Source: Chryseobacterium sp.
Lineage (GTDB): Bacteria > Bacteroidota > Bacteroidia > Flavobacteriales > Weeksellaceae
Assembly: GCA_030146295.1 (NCBI GenBank)
Contig: JASLCD010000290.1
Coordinates: forward strand, 1-8,397
Direction of reading: 5' to 3'
Length of the DNA stretch: 8,397 bases
In this document: piece by piece, positions 1 to 6,192 of the stretch
Position numbering within the stretch: the stretch's first letter is position 1
How the letters are laid out: the number at the start of each line of letters is the position of its first letter
Program-made: the position numbers and the translations under genes
Notes under the pieces: generated by a model
What the model was told of the DNA's origin: nothing
Seen by the model: the letters and a program-made list of their open reading frames with translations, nothing else
Databases searched by the model: none

Positions 1-35
1 AGATAAATATTGTAAAGATCAAAATAGAATATAAA

Positions 36-539
36 ATGAAAAAGACGTTATCAATTATCGCCTTGTCTATTATAGGCTTTGGGTTAGTTTCATGTAAAAA
101 AGAAAACAAAGAAACTCAAAGTACTGAATCTGCAACTACTGATTCTGCAGCTGTTGCGGCTCCGGTAACCACTGATTCTGCAGCACCTGTAACTGGTGAA
201 GCGGCAGCACCTGTTTCTAACGAACCATCTACTTCTGTTGCTTTATCTGAAAACAGCTTCGATTTTGGAAAAATCAAAAAAGGAGAGAAAGTAGAGCACG
301 TATATGAAGTTACCAATACCGGGAAAAACCCGTTGATCATTTCTGAAGTTAAGCCTGGATGCGGATGTACAGCTCCTGACTTTACAAAAGAACCGATTAT
401 GCCAGGTAAAAAAGGAAAAATTACATTGCACTTTGATTCTTCAAGCTTCGACGGAAACGTTCAGAAGTATGCGGATGTTTTTGCAAACGTAGAAAAAGCG
501 CCTATCAGATTAACATTCACAGCGAATATTCAACCATAA
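36..539 (+). CDS. DUF1573 domain lipoprotein
   Basis: The 167-residue protein is a predicted lipoprotein. A short lysine start and a hydrophobic stretch (residues 5-19) lead to a lipobox, L17-V-S-C20, so Cys20 should be lipidated after signal peptidase II cleavage. Residues 21-66 are a low-complexity linker rich in Ala, Thr, Ser and Pro, with repeated TTDSAA and APV units. Residues 70-167 match a DUF1573 domain, an immunoglobulin-like beta fold common in Bacteroidota: FDFGKIKKGEKV, a TNTGKNPL turn, and the typical PGCGC motif (C109, C111). The biochemical role of DUF1573 proteins is not known. The ATG is preceded by an A-rich leader (ATAAA) without a Shine-Dalgarno sequence, normal for this phylum. 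yajC starts 10 bases downstream, so the two are probably co-transcribed. The family call is confident; the function is open. Confidence 0.9.
   Translation: MKKTLSIIALSIIGFGLVSCKKENKETQSTESATTDSAAVAAPVTTDSAAPVTGEAAAPVSNEPSTSVALSENSFDFGKIKKGEKVEHVYEVTNTGKNPLIISEVKPGCGCTAPDFTKEPIMPGKKGKITLHFDSSSFDGNVQKYADVFANVEKAPIRLTFTANIQP
138..214 (+). repeat. in-frame short direct repeats in the lipoprotein linker
   Basis: A 14-base unit, ACTGATTCTGCAGC, occurs at 138-151 and 171-184, spaced 33 bases (11 codons). An 11-base unit, GCAGCACCTGT, occurs at 180-190 and 204-214, spaced 24 bases (8 codons). Both spacings are multiples of three, so slippage or recombination between copies would change linker length without breaking the frame. 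Confidence 0.6.
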
Positions 540-549
540 TATTTAAAAT

Positions 550-912
550 ATGTTGACACTATTTTTACAGGCAGCAGGTGGATCTTCACCTATGATGCTG
601 GTTATGATGGGGGTGATGTTTGTAGGATTTTATTTCCTGATGATCAGACCTCAAATGAAAAAACAGAAGCAGGAAAAAAACTTTCAGGAAAACCTTAAAG
701 TAGGAACAAGAGTAGTTCTTACCTCTGGTCTTCACGGGAGAATTGCTCAGGTTCAGGAAGATGGTTTTGTGATCGAAACATTATCCGGAAAACTGAAATT
801 CGAAAAAGCAGCGGTTTCCAGAGAAATGACGGAATCTCGTTTTGGAGATAAAGCAAAATCTGCAGATAAAGCAGACGACAAAAAAGAAACAGCAACTGAA
901 GAAAAGAAATAA
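550..912 (+). CDS. yajC: YajC, preprotein translocase accessory subunit
   Basis: YajC is a small single-span inner-membrane protein that associates with SecDF and the SecYEG translocon. The 120-residue product has the family layout. A short periplasmic N-terminus with small residues (QAAGGSS) leads into one hydrophobic segment (about 14-33). The hallmark IRPQMKKQKQ (32-41) follows at the cytoplasmic membrane face. A small beta domain comes next (about 50-92: VGTRVVLTSGLHGRI, then DGFVIETLSGKLKFEKAAV). The end is a charged Lys/Asp/Glu tail (100-120). It starts 10 bases after the DUF1573 stop with an A/T-rich leader and no Shine-Dalgarno sequence. A strong terminator follows it, so it is the last gene of its unit. 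Confidence 0.95.
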   Translation: MLTLFLQAAGGSSPMMLVMMGVMFVGFYFLMIRPQMKKQKQEKNFQENLKVGTRVVLTSGLHGRIAQVQEDGFVIETLSGKLKFEKAAVSREMTESRFGDKAKSADKADDKKETATEEKK

Positions 913-931
913 TTCAGTCTGAAAAATATTT

Positions 932-973
932 AGCTGCGGCGGGTGAACAAAGTTCACCCGCCGCAGCTTTTTT
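932..973 (+). terminator. strong intrinsic terminator after yajC
   Basis: Arms 932-948 and 952-968 are perfectly complementary over 17 base pairs with an AAA loop. The stem is GC-rich at its core (GCGGCGGGTG), and a T-run (968-973) follows directly. It lies 19 bases after the yajC stop and closes the DUF1573-yajC unit. Confidence 0.93.
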
Positions 974-1089
974 ATAGATTTTATTTCAATAATGAGGCGG
1001 ATTTCTTTTCGTCAGATTTTATAATAAACTTGAGAATCTTTGTATTCATATGTGAAAGCAATAAGTGAACTTAGTGTTTAATAAAAAAT

Positions 1090-1097
1090 TATCTTTG
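1090..1097 (+). promoter_or_regulatory. Bacteroidota -7 promoter box of the SDR gene
   Basis: TATCTTTG is an exact match to the Bacteroidota -7 consensus TAnnTTTG recognised by the primary sigma factor. It ends four bases before the ATG at 1102, so transcription would begin at or very near the start codon. No convincing -33 TTG is seen at the usual distance; a TTAG at 1071-1074 is the closest. Confidence 0.55.
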
Positions 1098-1101
1098 CCC
1101 T

Positions 1102-1836
1102 ATGAATCAAAACACAGGCAAAACAGTTCTTATTCTGGGAGCGAATTCAGATGTAGCAAAACAATGCATAAAGCAGTATGCTGAAAAAGGATATACAATT
1201 ATTGCTGCTTCAAGAAATACAAAATCTTTGGATGATTTTGTGGATTCCAACAATATGGACCGTTCAAAAGTTTCTGTTCTGTATTTTGATGCTGCGGATT
1301 TTGATTCACATCAGAAATTCTACGCTGAGCTCCCTCTAAAACCTCATATTGTAATATATGCTGCCGGGTTTTTAGTTGATAATCAAAAAGCGCTTAGCGA
1401 TTTCAAAGGAGCCAGACAAATGATGGAAGTCAATTATATGGGAGGAGTATCTGTTCTGAGTATGATTGCTATGGATAAAGAAAATAAAAATCTGGAGAGA
1501 ATCATTGGGCTTTCTTCATTATCCGGAGTAAGAGGAAGGAAAAGTAATTTTGTGTATGGTAGTACAAAAGCTGCATTTACTCAGTTTCTGGCTGGATTGA
1601 GGCAGGAATTGGCCTCCCGTAAAATCATTGTGAATGCTTTGGTTATGGGTTATATCAGAACAAAAATCAATGAAGGATTAGAGTTGAATGAATCCTTGAT
1701 CATGGAACCGGATTACGTGGCAAAATATATTGTCAATGCAGGAAATTCCTTTACCATTGTTCCAAATTTTAAATGGAAAATTATTTACCACATCCTTAGG
1801 CTTTTGCCGGAAAGTCTAGCGGCAAAACTACCTTAG
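1102..1836 (+). CDS. short-chain dehydrogenase/reductase (SDR family)
   Basis: This 244-residue protein is a classical-size SDR, a soluble NAD(P)-dependent oxidoreductase with a Rossmann fold. The N-terminal beta-alpha-beta carries VLILGANSDVA (9-19), a variant of the usual TGxxxGIG nucleotide loop. D63 sits in FDAAD, where it can contact the adenine. YAAG (86-89) corresponds to the NNAG strand. The catalytic set is complete: N111, S139 (in GLSSLSG), Y152 and K156 (VYGSTK). The usual PG after the active site is replaced by MG (VMGYIRT, 181-187). The C-terminus is hydrophobic with basic residues (about 222-244) and may touch the membrane. The variant loop and VYGSTK remind me of the DprE2-like branch (decaprenylphosphoryl-ribose epimerase partner), but no DprE1-like oxidase is in view, so the substrate is not assigned. 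It appears monocistronic. Confidence 0.85.
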   Translation: MNQNTGKTVLILGANSDVAKQCIKQYAEKGYTIIAASRNTKSLDDFVDSNNMDRSKVSVLYFDAADFDSHQKFYAELPLKPHIVIYAAGFLVDNQKALSDFKGARQMMEVNYMGGVSVLSMIAMDKENKNLERIIGLSSLSGVRGRKSNFVYGSTKAAFTQFLAGLRQELASRKIIVNALVMGYIRTKINEGLELNESLIMEPDYVAKYIVNAGNSFTIVPNFKWKIIYHILRLLPESLAAKLP

Positions 1837-1891
1837 ATAGTTTTTACCAACGCATATTGTTTTTACTACTCATTTTAGTGGTACAGAAAGT

Positions 1892-1899
1892 TAATTTTG
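1892..1899 (+). promoter_or_regulatory. possible -7 promoter box upstream of mscS
   Basis: TAATTTTG fits TAnnTTTG on the strand of mscS. If used, transcription would start near 1905 and give mscS a leader of about 240 bases containing the inverted repeats. No -33 element is visible at a good distance, and chance matches are expected in AT-rich DNA. It also forms one arm of the inverted repeat at 1892-1949. Confidence 0.25.
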
Positions 1900-1949
1900 A
1901 TCATTAAACTACTTCGGTACCGTTTTTGTAATGATATGATCCAAAATTA
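1892..1949. repeat. imperfect inverted repeat
   Basis: TAATTTTG (1892-1899) pairs with CAAAATTA (1942-1949). Inside it, ATCATTA (1900-1906) can pair with TAATGAT (1929-1935), or ATCAT (1900-1904) with ATGAT (1936-1940). The tip includes the palindrome CGGTACCG (1915-1922). No T-run follows. Confidence 0.4.
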
Positions 1950-1951
1950 TT

Positions 1952-2094
1952 TCTTCCTGCAAGATTCAATTTCTGAATGATTATTGAGTAAAGCTGAAAC
2001 AATCTGTTCTGCTGCCCATCTGTTTTAATCTATATTATCATTTACTTTCACTCAAGTAGGGAAAGGGATGTTTCTTGTTAAATCTTGCAGAAGA
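1952..2094 (+). ncRNA. candidate structured RNA or mscS leader (nested helices)
   Basis: Three arm pairs nest inside one another. Outer: CTGCAAGATT (1957-1966) is the exact reverse complement of AATCTTGCAG (2081-2090), continuing across a one-base bulge with TCTT (1952-1955) and AAGA (2091-2094). Middle: TTGAGTAAAG (1984-1993) pairs with CTTTCACTCAA (2045-2055) over ten base pairs with one bulged C. Inner: AAACA (1997-2001) pairs with TGTTT (2021-2025). The nesting suggests a folded RNA, either independent or part of the mscS 5' leader. It matches no RNA family I recognise, and it could be chance pairing in AT-rich DNA. Confidence 0.3.
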
Positions 2095-2143
2095 TGTCAA
2101 TAGCTTATTGATATAAATAGTAAAACACATACATAGCATAAAA

Positions 2144-2986
2144 ATGGACGATTTAGAATTGAACAAGATTCAACAACACTGGGACACCTTAATTTCTTCA
2201 GCAATTTCATGGGCACCGAGAATTTTTACTGCAGTTGTTTCTGCATTATTGATTTATCTGATTGGGTCATGGATGATAAGAATGATCAAGAAACTGGTTG
2301 AGAAAGGTTTCAAGAAACGTAATATGGAAGCTTCTCTGCAGCATTTCCTGTTAAATATTATCAACTGGGGACTTAATATTCTATTATTTATTGTTGTTGT
2401 TACTCAGTTGGGAGTACAGACATCAGCATTTGTTGCCATGATTGGTGCGGCAGGTCTGGCAGTAGGTCTGGCATTGCAGGGATCTCTGACAAATTTTGCG
2501 GGAGGAATCTTAATTTTATTATTAAAACCTTTTAAAATCGGGGACTTCATTTCTACCAATTCCAGAGTTTCAGGGACAGTACAGGCGATAGATATTTTCC
2601 ATACGAAACTGGTTACCCCACAAAACCAATTGGTCGTTATTCCTAACGGGGTGGTTTCAAATAACAGTATTACCAATTTTACCCAGCTGGGAACAAGAAG
2701 AACATCATTGGATATCGGAGTTGCATATGATGCAGATCTTAGACAGACCAAAGAGATTTTAATGAATGTCATTAAAAATAATCAATATGCCCTTATCACA
2801 CCTGCACCACAAGTAGTGGTAACTGAGCTTGGAGAAAGTGCTGTGAATGTATCGGTAAGAGTAAGTACTTCCACAGAGAATTTCTGGGCAATGAACGAAG
2901 AATTAATCATCAGTTGTAAAGAAGCACTCGATAAAGCCGGAATCGGAATTCCTTTTCCACAGAGAGATGTTCATATTTACAATTAA
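2144..2986 (+). CDS. mscS: MscS-type small-conductance mechanosensitive channel
   Basis: The product is an inner-membrane channel that opens under membrane tension and releases solutes on hypo-osmotic shock; it works as a heptamer. The 280 residues are close to E. coli MscS (286), with three membrane segments: about 24-48, 67-88 and 93-127. The pore helix has the signature GAAGLAVGLALQGSLTNFAGG (101-121). The two gate leucines (L105, L109) and the helix-kink glycine (G113) fall at the same residue numbers as in E. coli. The beta domain follows, with KPFKIGDFI (128-136), VSGTV and VVIPNG (164-169). The alpha/beta cage comes next (IGVAYDADLRQTKEIL, 191-206), and the end PFPQRDVHI (270-278) is also family-typical. 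The ATG has an A-rich leader. The gene stands alone between a long structured gap and its own terminator, and converges on the - strand genes. Confidence 0.95.
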   Translation: MDDLELNKIQQHWDTLISSAISWAPRIFTAVVSALLIYLIGSWMIRMIKKLVEKGFKKRNMEASLQHFLLNIINWGLNILLFIVVVTQLGVQTSAFVAMIGAAGLAVGLALQGSLTNFAGGILILLLKPFKIGDFISTNSRVSGTVQAIDIFHTKLVTPQNQLVVIPNGVVSNNSITNFTQLGTRRTSLDIGVAYDADLRQTKEILMNVIKNNQYALITPAPQVVVTELGESAVNVSVRVSTSTENFWAMNEELIISCKEALDKAGIGIPFPQRDVHIYN

Positions 2987-3007
2987 TAATTATATTTAAT
3001 TTTTTTT

Positions 3008-3044
3008 AAGAAACTCCTGCATTCTTTTGATGTGGGAGTTTTTT
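3008..3044 (+). terminator. intrinsic terminator after mscS
   Basis: AAACTCCTGCAT (3011-3022) pairs with ATGTGGGAGTTT (3030-3041) through 12 base pairs, two of them G-T wobbles, around a 7-base loop. Six Ts follow (3039-3044). It begins about 20 bases after the mscS stop. On the other strand the stem is not followed by Ts, so it is not a good terminator for the convergent gene. Confidence 0.8.
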
Positions 3045-3065
3045 ATTTAACAATCTCCGCTATTG

Positions 3066-3611
3066 TTACTTCTCTTTTTTAGAATATTGCTGAAGGAAAT
3101 TTAATAAAATGTCATATCCGTTCTCTTTAAATTCGGGCTCTGTAAGAATAAAACTGATTTTGTTATTGAAGATGTTCAAAATAAGATATTGATCTACAAT
3201 TTTATAAGTGGTTTTTTCCCAGACACAATTGATTGTTGTAAATGGACTTTTAATGGTAATGCTATTCTGATAAAGTGTTATAAAACTGATTTCATCTTTC
3301 TTTCCTGTAAGATCATCAATTTGTTCTTCTACTAGTTTGAAGGTTTTGTTTCTACTTTTGAAATAGTGATATAAAATTAAAAATACATATCCGGAGAATA
3401 AGATTCCACCATATTTAAAAATGATAGAAACCGGACCTAGATCAATGGTTTTTAAAGGCAAAAATCCCAATGCCAGAAATAATACAGCATAAATAATTGC
3501 CTTTTTTAGTTCTGCAAAATGCTTCTTCCAGGTGTATCGAAAGAAAAATTTTTGATTTTCCCTTTCTGTTTTTTCATTGAAATATAACTGCAATTTGATT
3601 GATTCATCCAT
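3066..3611 (-). CDS. YcxB-like membrane protein (copy 1)
   Basis: The 181-residue protein has two hydrophobic segments near the N-terminus (about residues 36-52 and 61-79, counted from this start). A soluble C-terminal domain follows, reading ITLYQNSITIKSPF, then CVWEKTTYKIVDQYLIL and ISFIL. This layout (two helices, then a beta-rich PH-like module with a W-E core) is that of YcxB-like proteins, whose function is unknown. I start it at the ATG at 3611. An in-frame TTG seven codons upstream lies inside a promoter-like TATTTTTG box and is an unlikely start. With the ATG, the length matches copy 2 (180 residues, 7038-7580), to which the last 80 residues are clearly related. It begins 32 bases after the ligD stop, on the same strand. 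Confidence 0.75.
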   Translation of the reverse strand: MDESIKLQLYFNEKTERENQKFFFRYTWKKHFAELKKAIIYAVLFLALGFLPLKTIDLGPVSIIFKYGGILFSGYVFLILYHYFKSRNKTFKLVEEQIDDLTGKKDEISFITLYQNSITIKSPFTTINCVWEKTTYKIVDQYLILNIFNNKISFILTEPEFKENGYDILLNFLQQYSKKEK

Positions 3612-3629
3612 GGGTAAGAGTTTAGCGGG

Positions 3630-3637
3630 CAAAAATA
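3630..3637 (-). promoter_or_regulatory. possible -7 promoter box for YcxB-like copy 1
   Basis: Read on the - strand this is TATTTTTG, an exact TAnnTTTG match, 18 bases before the ATG at 3611 and seven bases after the ligD stop. It could give this gene its own transcript with a leader of about 10-13 bases. No good -33 element is seen at the usual spacing. Confidence 0.4.
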
Positions 3638-3643
3638 GAGAAA

Positions 3644-5515
3644 TTAATCAATATTCTGCAGCAGCTCCAAAGCCTTCATCATATCAATTCCTTTACCCAA
3701 AACCGGTTTGAACAAGTCTCCTTTTTCTTTAATTCTATCAAGAGCATTATGAATCGTAAAATCTGTAAATTTCAGGCCGGGCTTCAGCTCATCCCACTCC
3801 AGAGGCATAGATACAGAAGCTCCTTGTTTGGGCCTCACACTATATGCACTGGCCAGTGTTTGTCCCGTTCTGTTCTGAAGATAATCCAGATATATTTTTT
3901 TATTATCCCTTTTTTGAAGACTTCTTTCCAGAGTAGTGAGCTTGGGAAGTTTCTCATTTACCTGTTTCATCAGAATATGAGCGAAATCTTTCACCTGGTC
4001 AAAATCATATTTACCACCCATCGGAATATAAATGTGAATCCCCGTACTTCCTGAAGTTTTGCAGTAACCTTTTATTTTAATAGCTTCTAAGACTTCATTG
4101 ACCTGCAGGGCTGTTTCAATCACCTCATCAAACGTGTTTTTCGAGGAAGGATCGAGATCTAAAACCAAATAATCAGGATGATCAAGATCCGGTAAAGAAC
4201 TATTCCAGGGATTGAGGTCAATACAGCCTAAATTATTCAGATAGGCTAATGTAGCCTTGTCATTACAGTAAATATAGTCTATGAATTTATCATTGGATTC
4301 AGAATATACCTTTGTGGTTTTTATCCAGTCCGGAATATGGTCTCCTGCATCTTTCTGATAAAAACCCTGTTCTTCAATTCCATTGGGAAAGCGGTTCAGA
4401 GAAAGGGGACGGTTTTTTAAATAAGGCAGAATATACTTTGCGACTGATTGATAATAGTTGATGATATCTCCTTTCGTAATGCCATCTTTAGGAAAATAGA
4501 CTTTATCCTGATTTGTCAGTTTTACAGAATGCTTATCCAAAATGATCTCCTTTTCTTTTTCAGAAGACTCCGTTTTTTTTGATGCTGCTTTTGTTTTCAT
4601 TTCTTTAGGTTTTTCGGTGAAGGATGAGCCTTTGAGATCTTCCGGACTTTTATCCTCTCGGATTGTAATAAAAACCGGATGTCGGAAGATCCCATCACGG
4701 GTGATTTCAGAATATTTGATCTCACATACCAGTTCAGGTTTTATCCATGTTACAGGCATGTTGGTTTTAGGAACCGTTTCAAATGGAGATGATTTTATTA
4801 CCAGTTTCTGAAGCCTCAGATATAGCTGTTCTAGAGAAGCTTTATTGAAACCTGTTCCGGTATGCCCGCAATAGGTAAGCTTATTATTGATGTATTTTCC
4901 TAAAATTAATGCTCCAAAATTTTCCCGTGATCCTCTGGGTTCTGTAAAACCACAAATAATAACTTCTTCCGTGTTGGAAAATTTAATTTTAAGCCAGTCA
5001 TTGCTTCTGTGGTTTTCGATGTACAGGCTCTCTGCCCGTTTTGCAATCATACCTTCCAGTTTCATTTTTTTCATCTGAATCAAAAACTCAATGCCATTCT
5101 CAGGAATATGATCACAGTATTTTATGTGGTCTGTCTCTGTCAAAGCCTCTTTTAAAAGCTCCTTTCGATGGATCAGAGGAAGGTCTTCGGTAGAATGACC
5201 ATTGAGCCAGAGAAGATCAAAAACCTGATAAATAAGTGGAGTGCCGGGATGATCACCAATTTGTTGCAAAAGCTGGAAATCAGGCTTTCCTTTTTCGTTA
5301 TAGGCCACCACTTCACCGTCCAGAATCATACGGTGTTTCTGTTGGGGGAAGTCCTGCGTGATTGTTTCAAATTTTGTTAAAAAAGAAATTCCGTTCCTCG
5401 AGTAGAAGAGAGGAGATTCATGGCTGAGATCAGCAATCGCTCTGTAACCATCCCATTTTATTTCAAAGAGCCAGTCTTTATCATCGAAGGCTTCTTCGGA
5501 AAGCTTTGCCAGCAT
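3644..5515 (-). CDS. ligD: LigD ligase-polymerase part (NHEJ), separated from its PE domain by a frame change
   Basis: This 623-residue frame carries two of the three LigD activities. Residues 1-290 are the ATP-dependent DNA ligase: motif I KWDG with the adenylated lysine K20, RNG (40-42), LDGEVV with E68, VFDLLWL (98-104), EGMIAKR (154-160), WLKIK (174-178, K176/K178), then the OB fold to about 290. Residues 291-326 are a charged linker. Residues 327-623 are the archaeo-eukaryotic-primase type polymerase, with metal-binding DLD (D453, D455), the SGSTGIHIYIP nucleotide pocket (488-498, H494) and the third carboxylate in YLDYLQN (D544). Order and size match the Pseudomonas-type PE-LIG-POL LigD. 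The start shown is the first ATG, but it lies inside the conserved KPMLA of the ligase N-terminus. The frame is open upstream to 5671, reading a plausible LigD linker (KAFRSFNS, then KLKSFIKPMLA). The natural product is therefore probably a fusion with the upstream PE frame. If expressed alone, the ligase would lose few residues. Confidence 0.9.
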   Translation of the reverse strand: MLAKLSEEAFDDKDWLFEIKWDGYRAIADLSHESPLFYSRNGISFLTKFETITQDFPQQKHRMILDGEVVAYNEKGKPDFQLLQQIGDHPGTPLIYQVFDLLWLNGHSTEDLPLIHRKELLKEALTETDHIKYCDHIPENGIEFLIQMKKMKLEGMIAKRAESLYIENHRSNDWLKIKFSNTEEVIICGFTEPRGSRENFGALILGKYINNKLTYCGHTGTGFNKASLEQLYLRLQKLVIKSSPFETVPKTNMPVTWIKPELVCEIKYSEITRDGIFRHPVFITIREDKSPEDLKGSSFTEKPKEMKTKAASKKTESSEKEKEIILDKHSVKLTNQDKVYFPKDGITKGDIINYYQSVAKYILPYLKNRPLSLNRFPNGIEEQGFYQKDAGDHIPDWIKTTKVYSESNDKFIDYIYCNDKATLAYLNNLGCIDLNPWNSSLPDLDHPDYLVLDLDPSSKNTFDEVIETALQVNEVLEAIKIKGYCKTSGSTGIHIYIPMGGKYDFDQVKDFAHILMKQVNEKLPKLTTLERSLQKRDNKKIYLDYLQNRTGQTLASAYSVRPKQGASVSMPLEWDELKPGLKFTDFTIHNALDRIKEKGDLFKPVLGKGIDMMKALELLQNID

Positions 5516-5586
5516 GGGTTTTATGAAAGACTTTAGTTTTTTTTCGTTCGTTAAGGAATTGAAGCTTCTGAAAGCTTTTTCGGAAA

Positions 5587-6192
5587 TTATGATTTCTTTT
5601 TTTCCTTTATTTTTAGGCTTTTTTTTTCCTCTAAAAATTTTGTGACCAATGATTTTGATGAGGTGTTTTCTTCAGCATTATAAGGGCTTTCTGCAAAATC
5701 ATCTTTATGCTTAATCAGCAGCCATGCATTGTCTTCGCTATTTTTCATCTTAACCAGGGCAAATTCGCCTTTCAGTTTTTTACCATGCAAAATGAATTTT
5801 AGAGAACCGGCATGCAATTCTTTCAAAAGTTCTTTTTCGTCAGAAAGTTTGGGGTTTCCTTCCAGAGGTTCATAGGTTCCGCTGTCCCATACTTCAACCT
5901 GTCCGGCACCATAGTTCCCTTCAGGAATATTTCCTTCAAAATCTTTATAATCGTAGGGATGATCTTCCACCATCATCGCCAGCCGTTTATCTTTTGGATC
6001 TAAAGACGGACCTTTTGGAATCGCCCAGCTTTTCAGGACCCCTTCCATCTCCAGTCGGAAATCATAATGAAGTCTGGAGGCAGCATGCCGCTGAATCACA
6101 AAAATCAGTTTATCTTTGCTTTTCTTTGTTTTTCCTTTAGGTTCGCTGGTTTCATCGAACTTTCTTTTTTCATGATAATCTTTGAGAGCCAT
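5587..6192 (-). CDS. ligD: LigD 3'-phosphoesterase (PE) part
   Basis: The 201-residue frame is the PE domain of LigD, which trims 3'-ribonucleotides and removes 3'-phosphates at broken ends before sealing. The signature RHAASRLHYDFRLE (35-48) is present. Residues equivalent to the P. aeruginosa LigD active site line up with a constant offset of six: H36, H42, D44, R46, R70, H78 and Y82 (for H42, H48, D50, R52, R76, H84, Y88). WAIPKGPS (56-63), EDHPYDY (76-82) and IPEGNYGAGQVEVWD (89-103) are also typical. The domain is complete to about residue 165 (AWLLIKHKD). The rest is a charged tail ending in a stop inside the expected inter-domain linker. The ATG overlaps the Ku stop by one base (TAATG), so translation is probably coupled. 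Some bacteria have stand-alone PE proteins, but the ligase frame just downstream argues for a split LigD. Confidence 0.92.
   Translation of the reverse strand: MALKDYHEKRKFDETSEPKGKTKKSKDKLIFVIQRHAASRLHYDFRLEMEGVLKSWAIPKGPSLDPKDKRLAMMVEDHPYDYKDFEGNIPEGNYGAGQVEVWDSGTYEPLEGNPKLSDEKELLKELHAGSLKFILHGKKLKGEFALVKMKNSEDNAWLLIKHKDDFAESPYNAEENTSSKSLVTKFLEEKKSLKIKEKKKS
5596..5627 (-). other. ligD: poly-A slippage region between the two LigD frames
   Basis: On the coding strand there is a run of nine As (5627-5619) and a run of seven As followed by G (5603-5596). In the PE frame the second reads GAA AAA AAG, which contains A AAA AAG, the slippery heptamer of E. coli dnaX. A -1 slip, or one added A, at either run moves the reading from the PE frame into the ligase frame before the stop at 5587-5589. 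Slipping at A9 gives FLEEKKKPKNKGKKEIII; slipping at the heptamer gives FLEEKKSLKIKEKKEIII. The rejoined protein would be 849 residues. Whether this is recoding, phase variation, mutation or sequence error is not resolved. Confidence 0.6.

Larger units (their letters stand above)
1837..2143. other. 307-base intergenic region, no convincing ORF, rich in inverted repeats
   Basis: I see no gene-like reading frame here on either strand. The region holds a small hairpin with wobble (1864-1883), a larger imperfect inverted repeat (1892-1949) and three nested complementary arm pairs between 1952 and 2094, listed separately. No hairpin is followed by a clear T-run, so a terminator for the SDR gene is not evident. 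The last 50 bases before the mscS ATG are A/T-rich with no obvious structure. Confidence 0.6.

Noticed and set aside
1864..1883. Small hairpin after the SDR gene as its terminator
   Set aside because: The 7-bp stem includes a wobble and is not followed by a T-run on either strand.
2404..2772. Open frame of about 120 codons on the - strand inside mscS
   Set aside because: It is antisense to conserved MscS core sequence and has no family resemblance.
3612..3632. TTG start for YcxB-like copy 1, adding seven residues
   Set aside because: The TTG is the end of a TATTTTTG promoter-like box, and the ATG at 3611 gives a length matching the paralogue at 7038-7580.
3749..5380. Several open frames on the + strand opposite ligD
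   Set aside because: They lie fully inside the well-supported ligase-polymerase gene on the other strand and show no recognisable domains.
5562..5577. AAGCTT hairpin downstream of the slippery heptamer as a frameshift stimulator or + strand terminator
   Set aside because: The spacer of 18 bases is long for a -1 stimulator, the stem is only 6 bp, and no + strand gene ends here; kept only as a remark.
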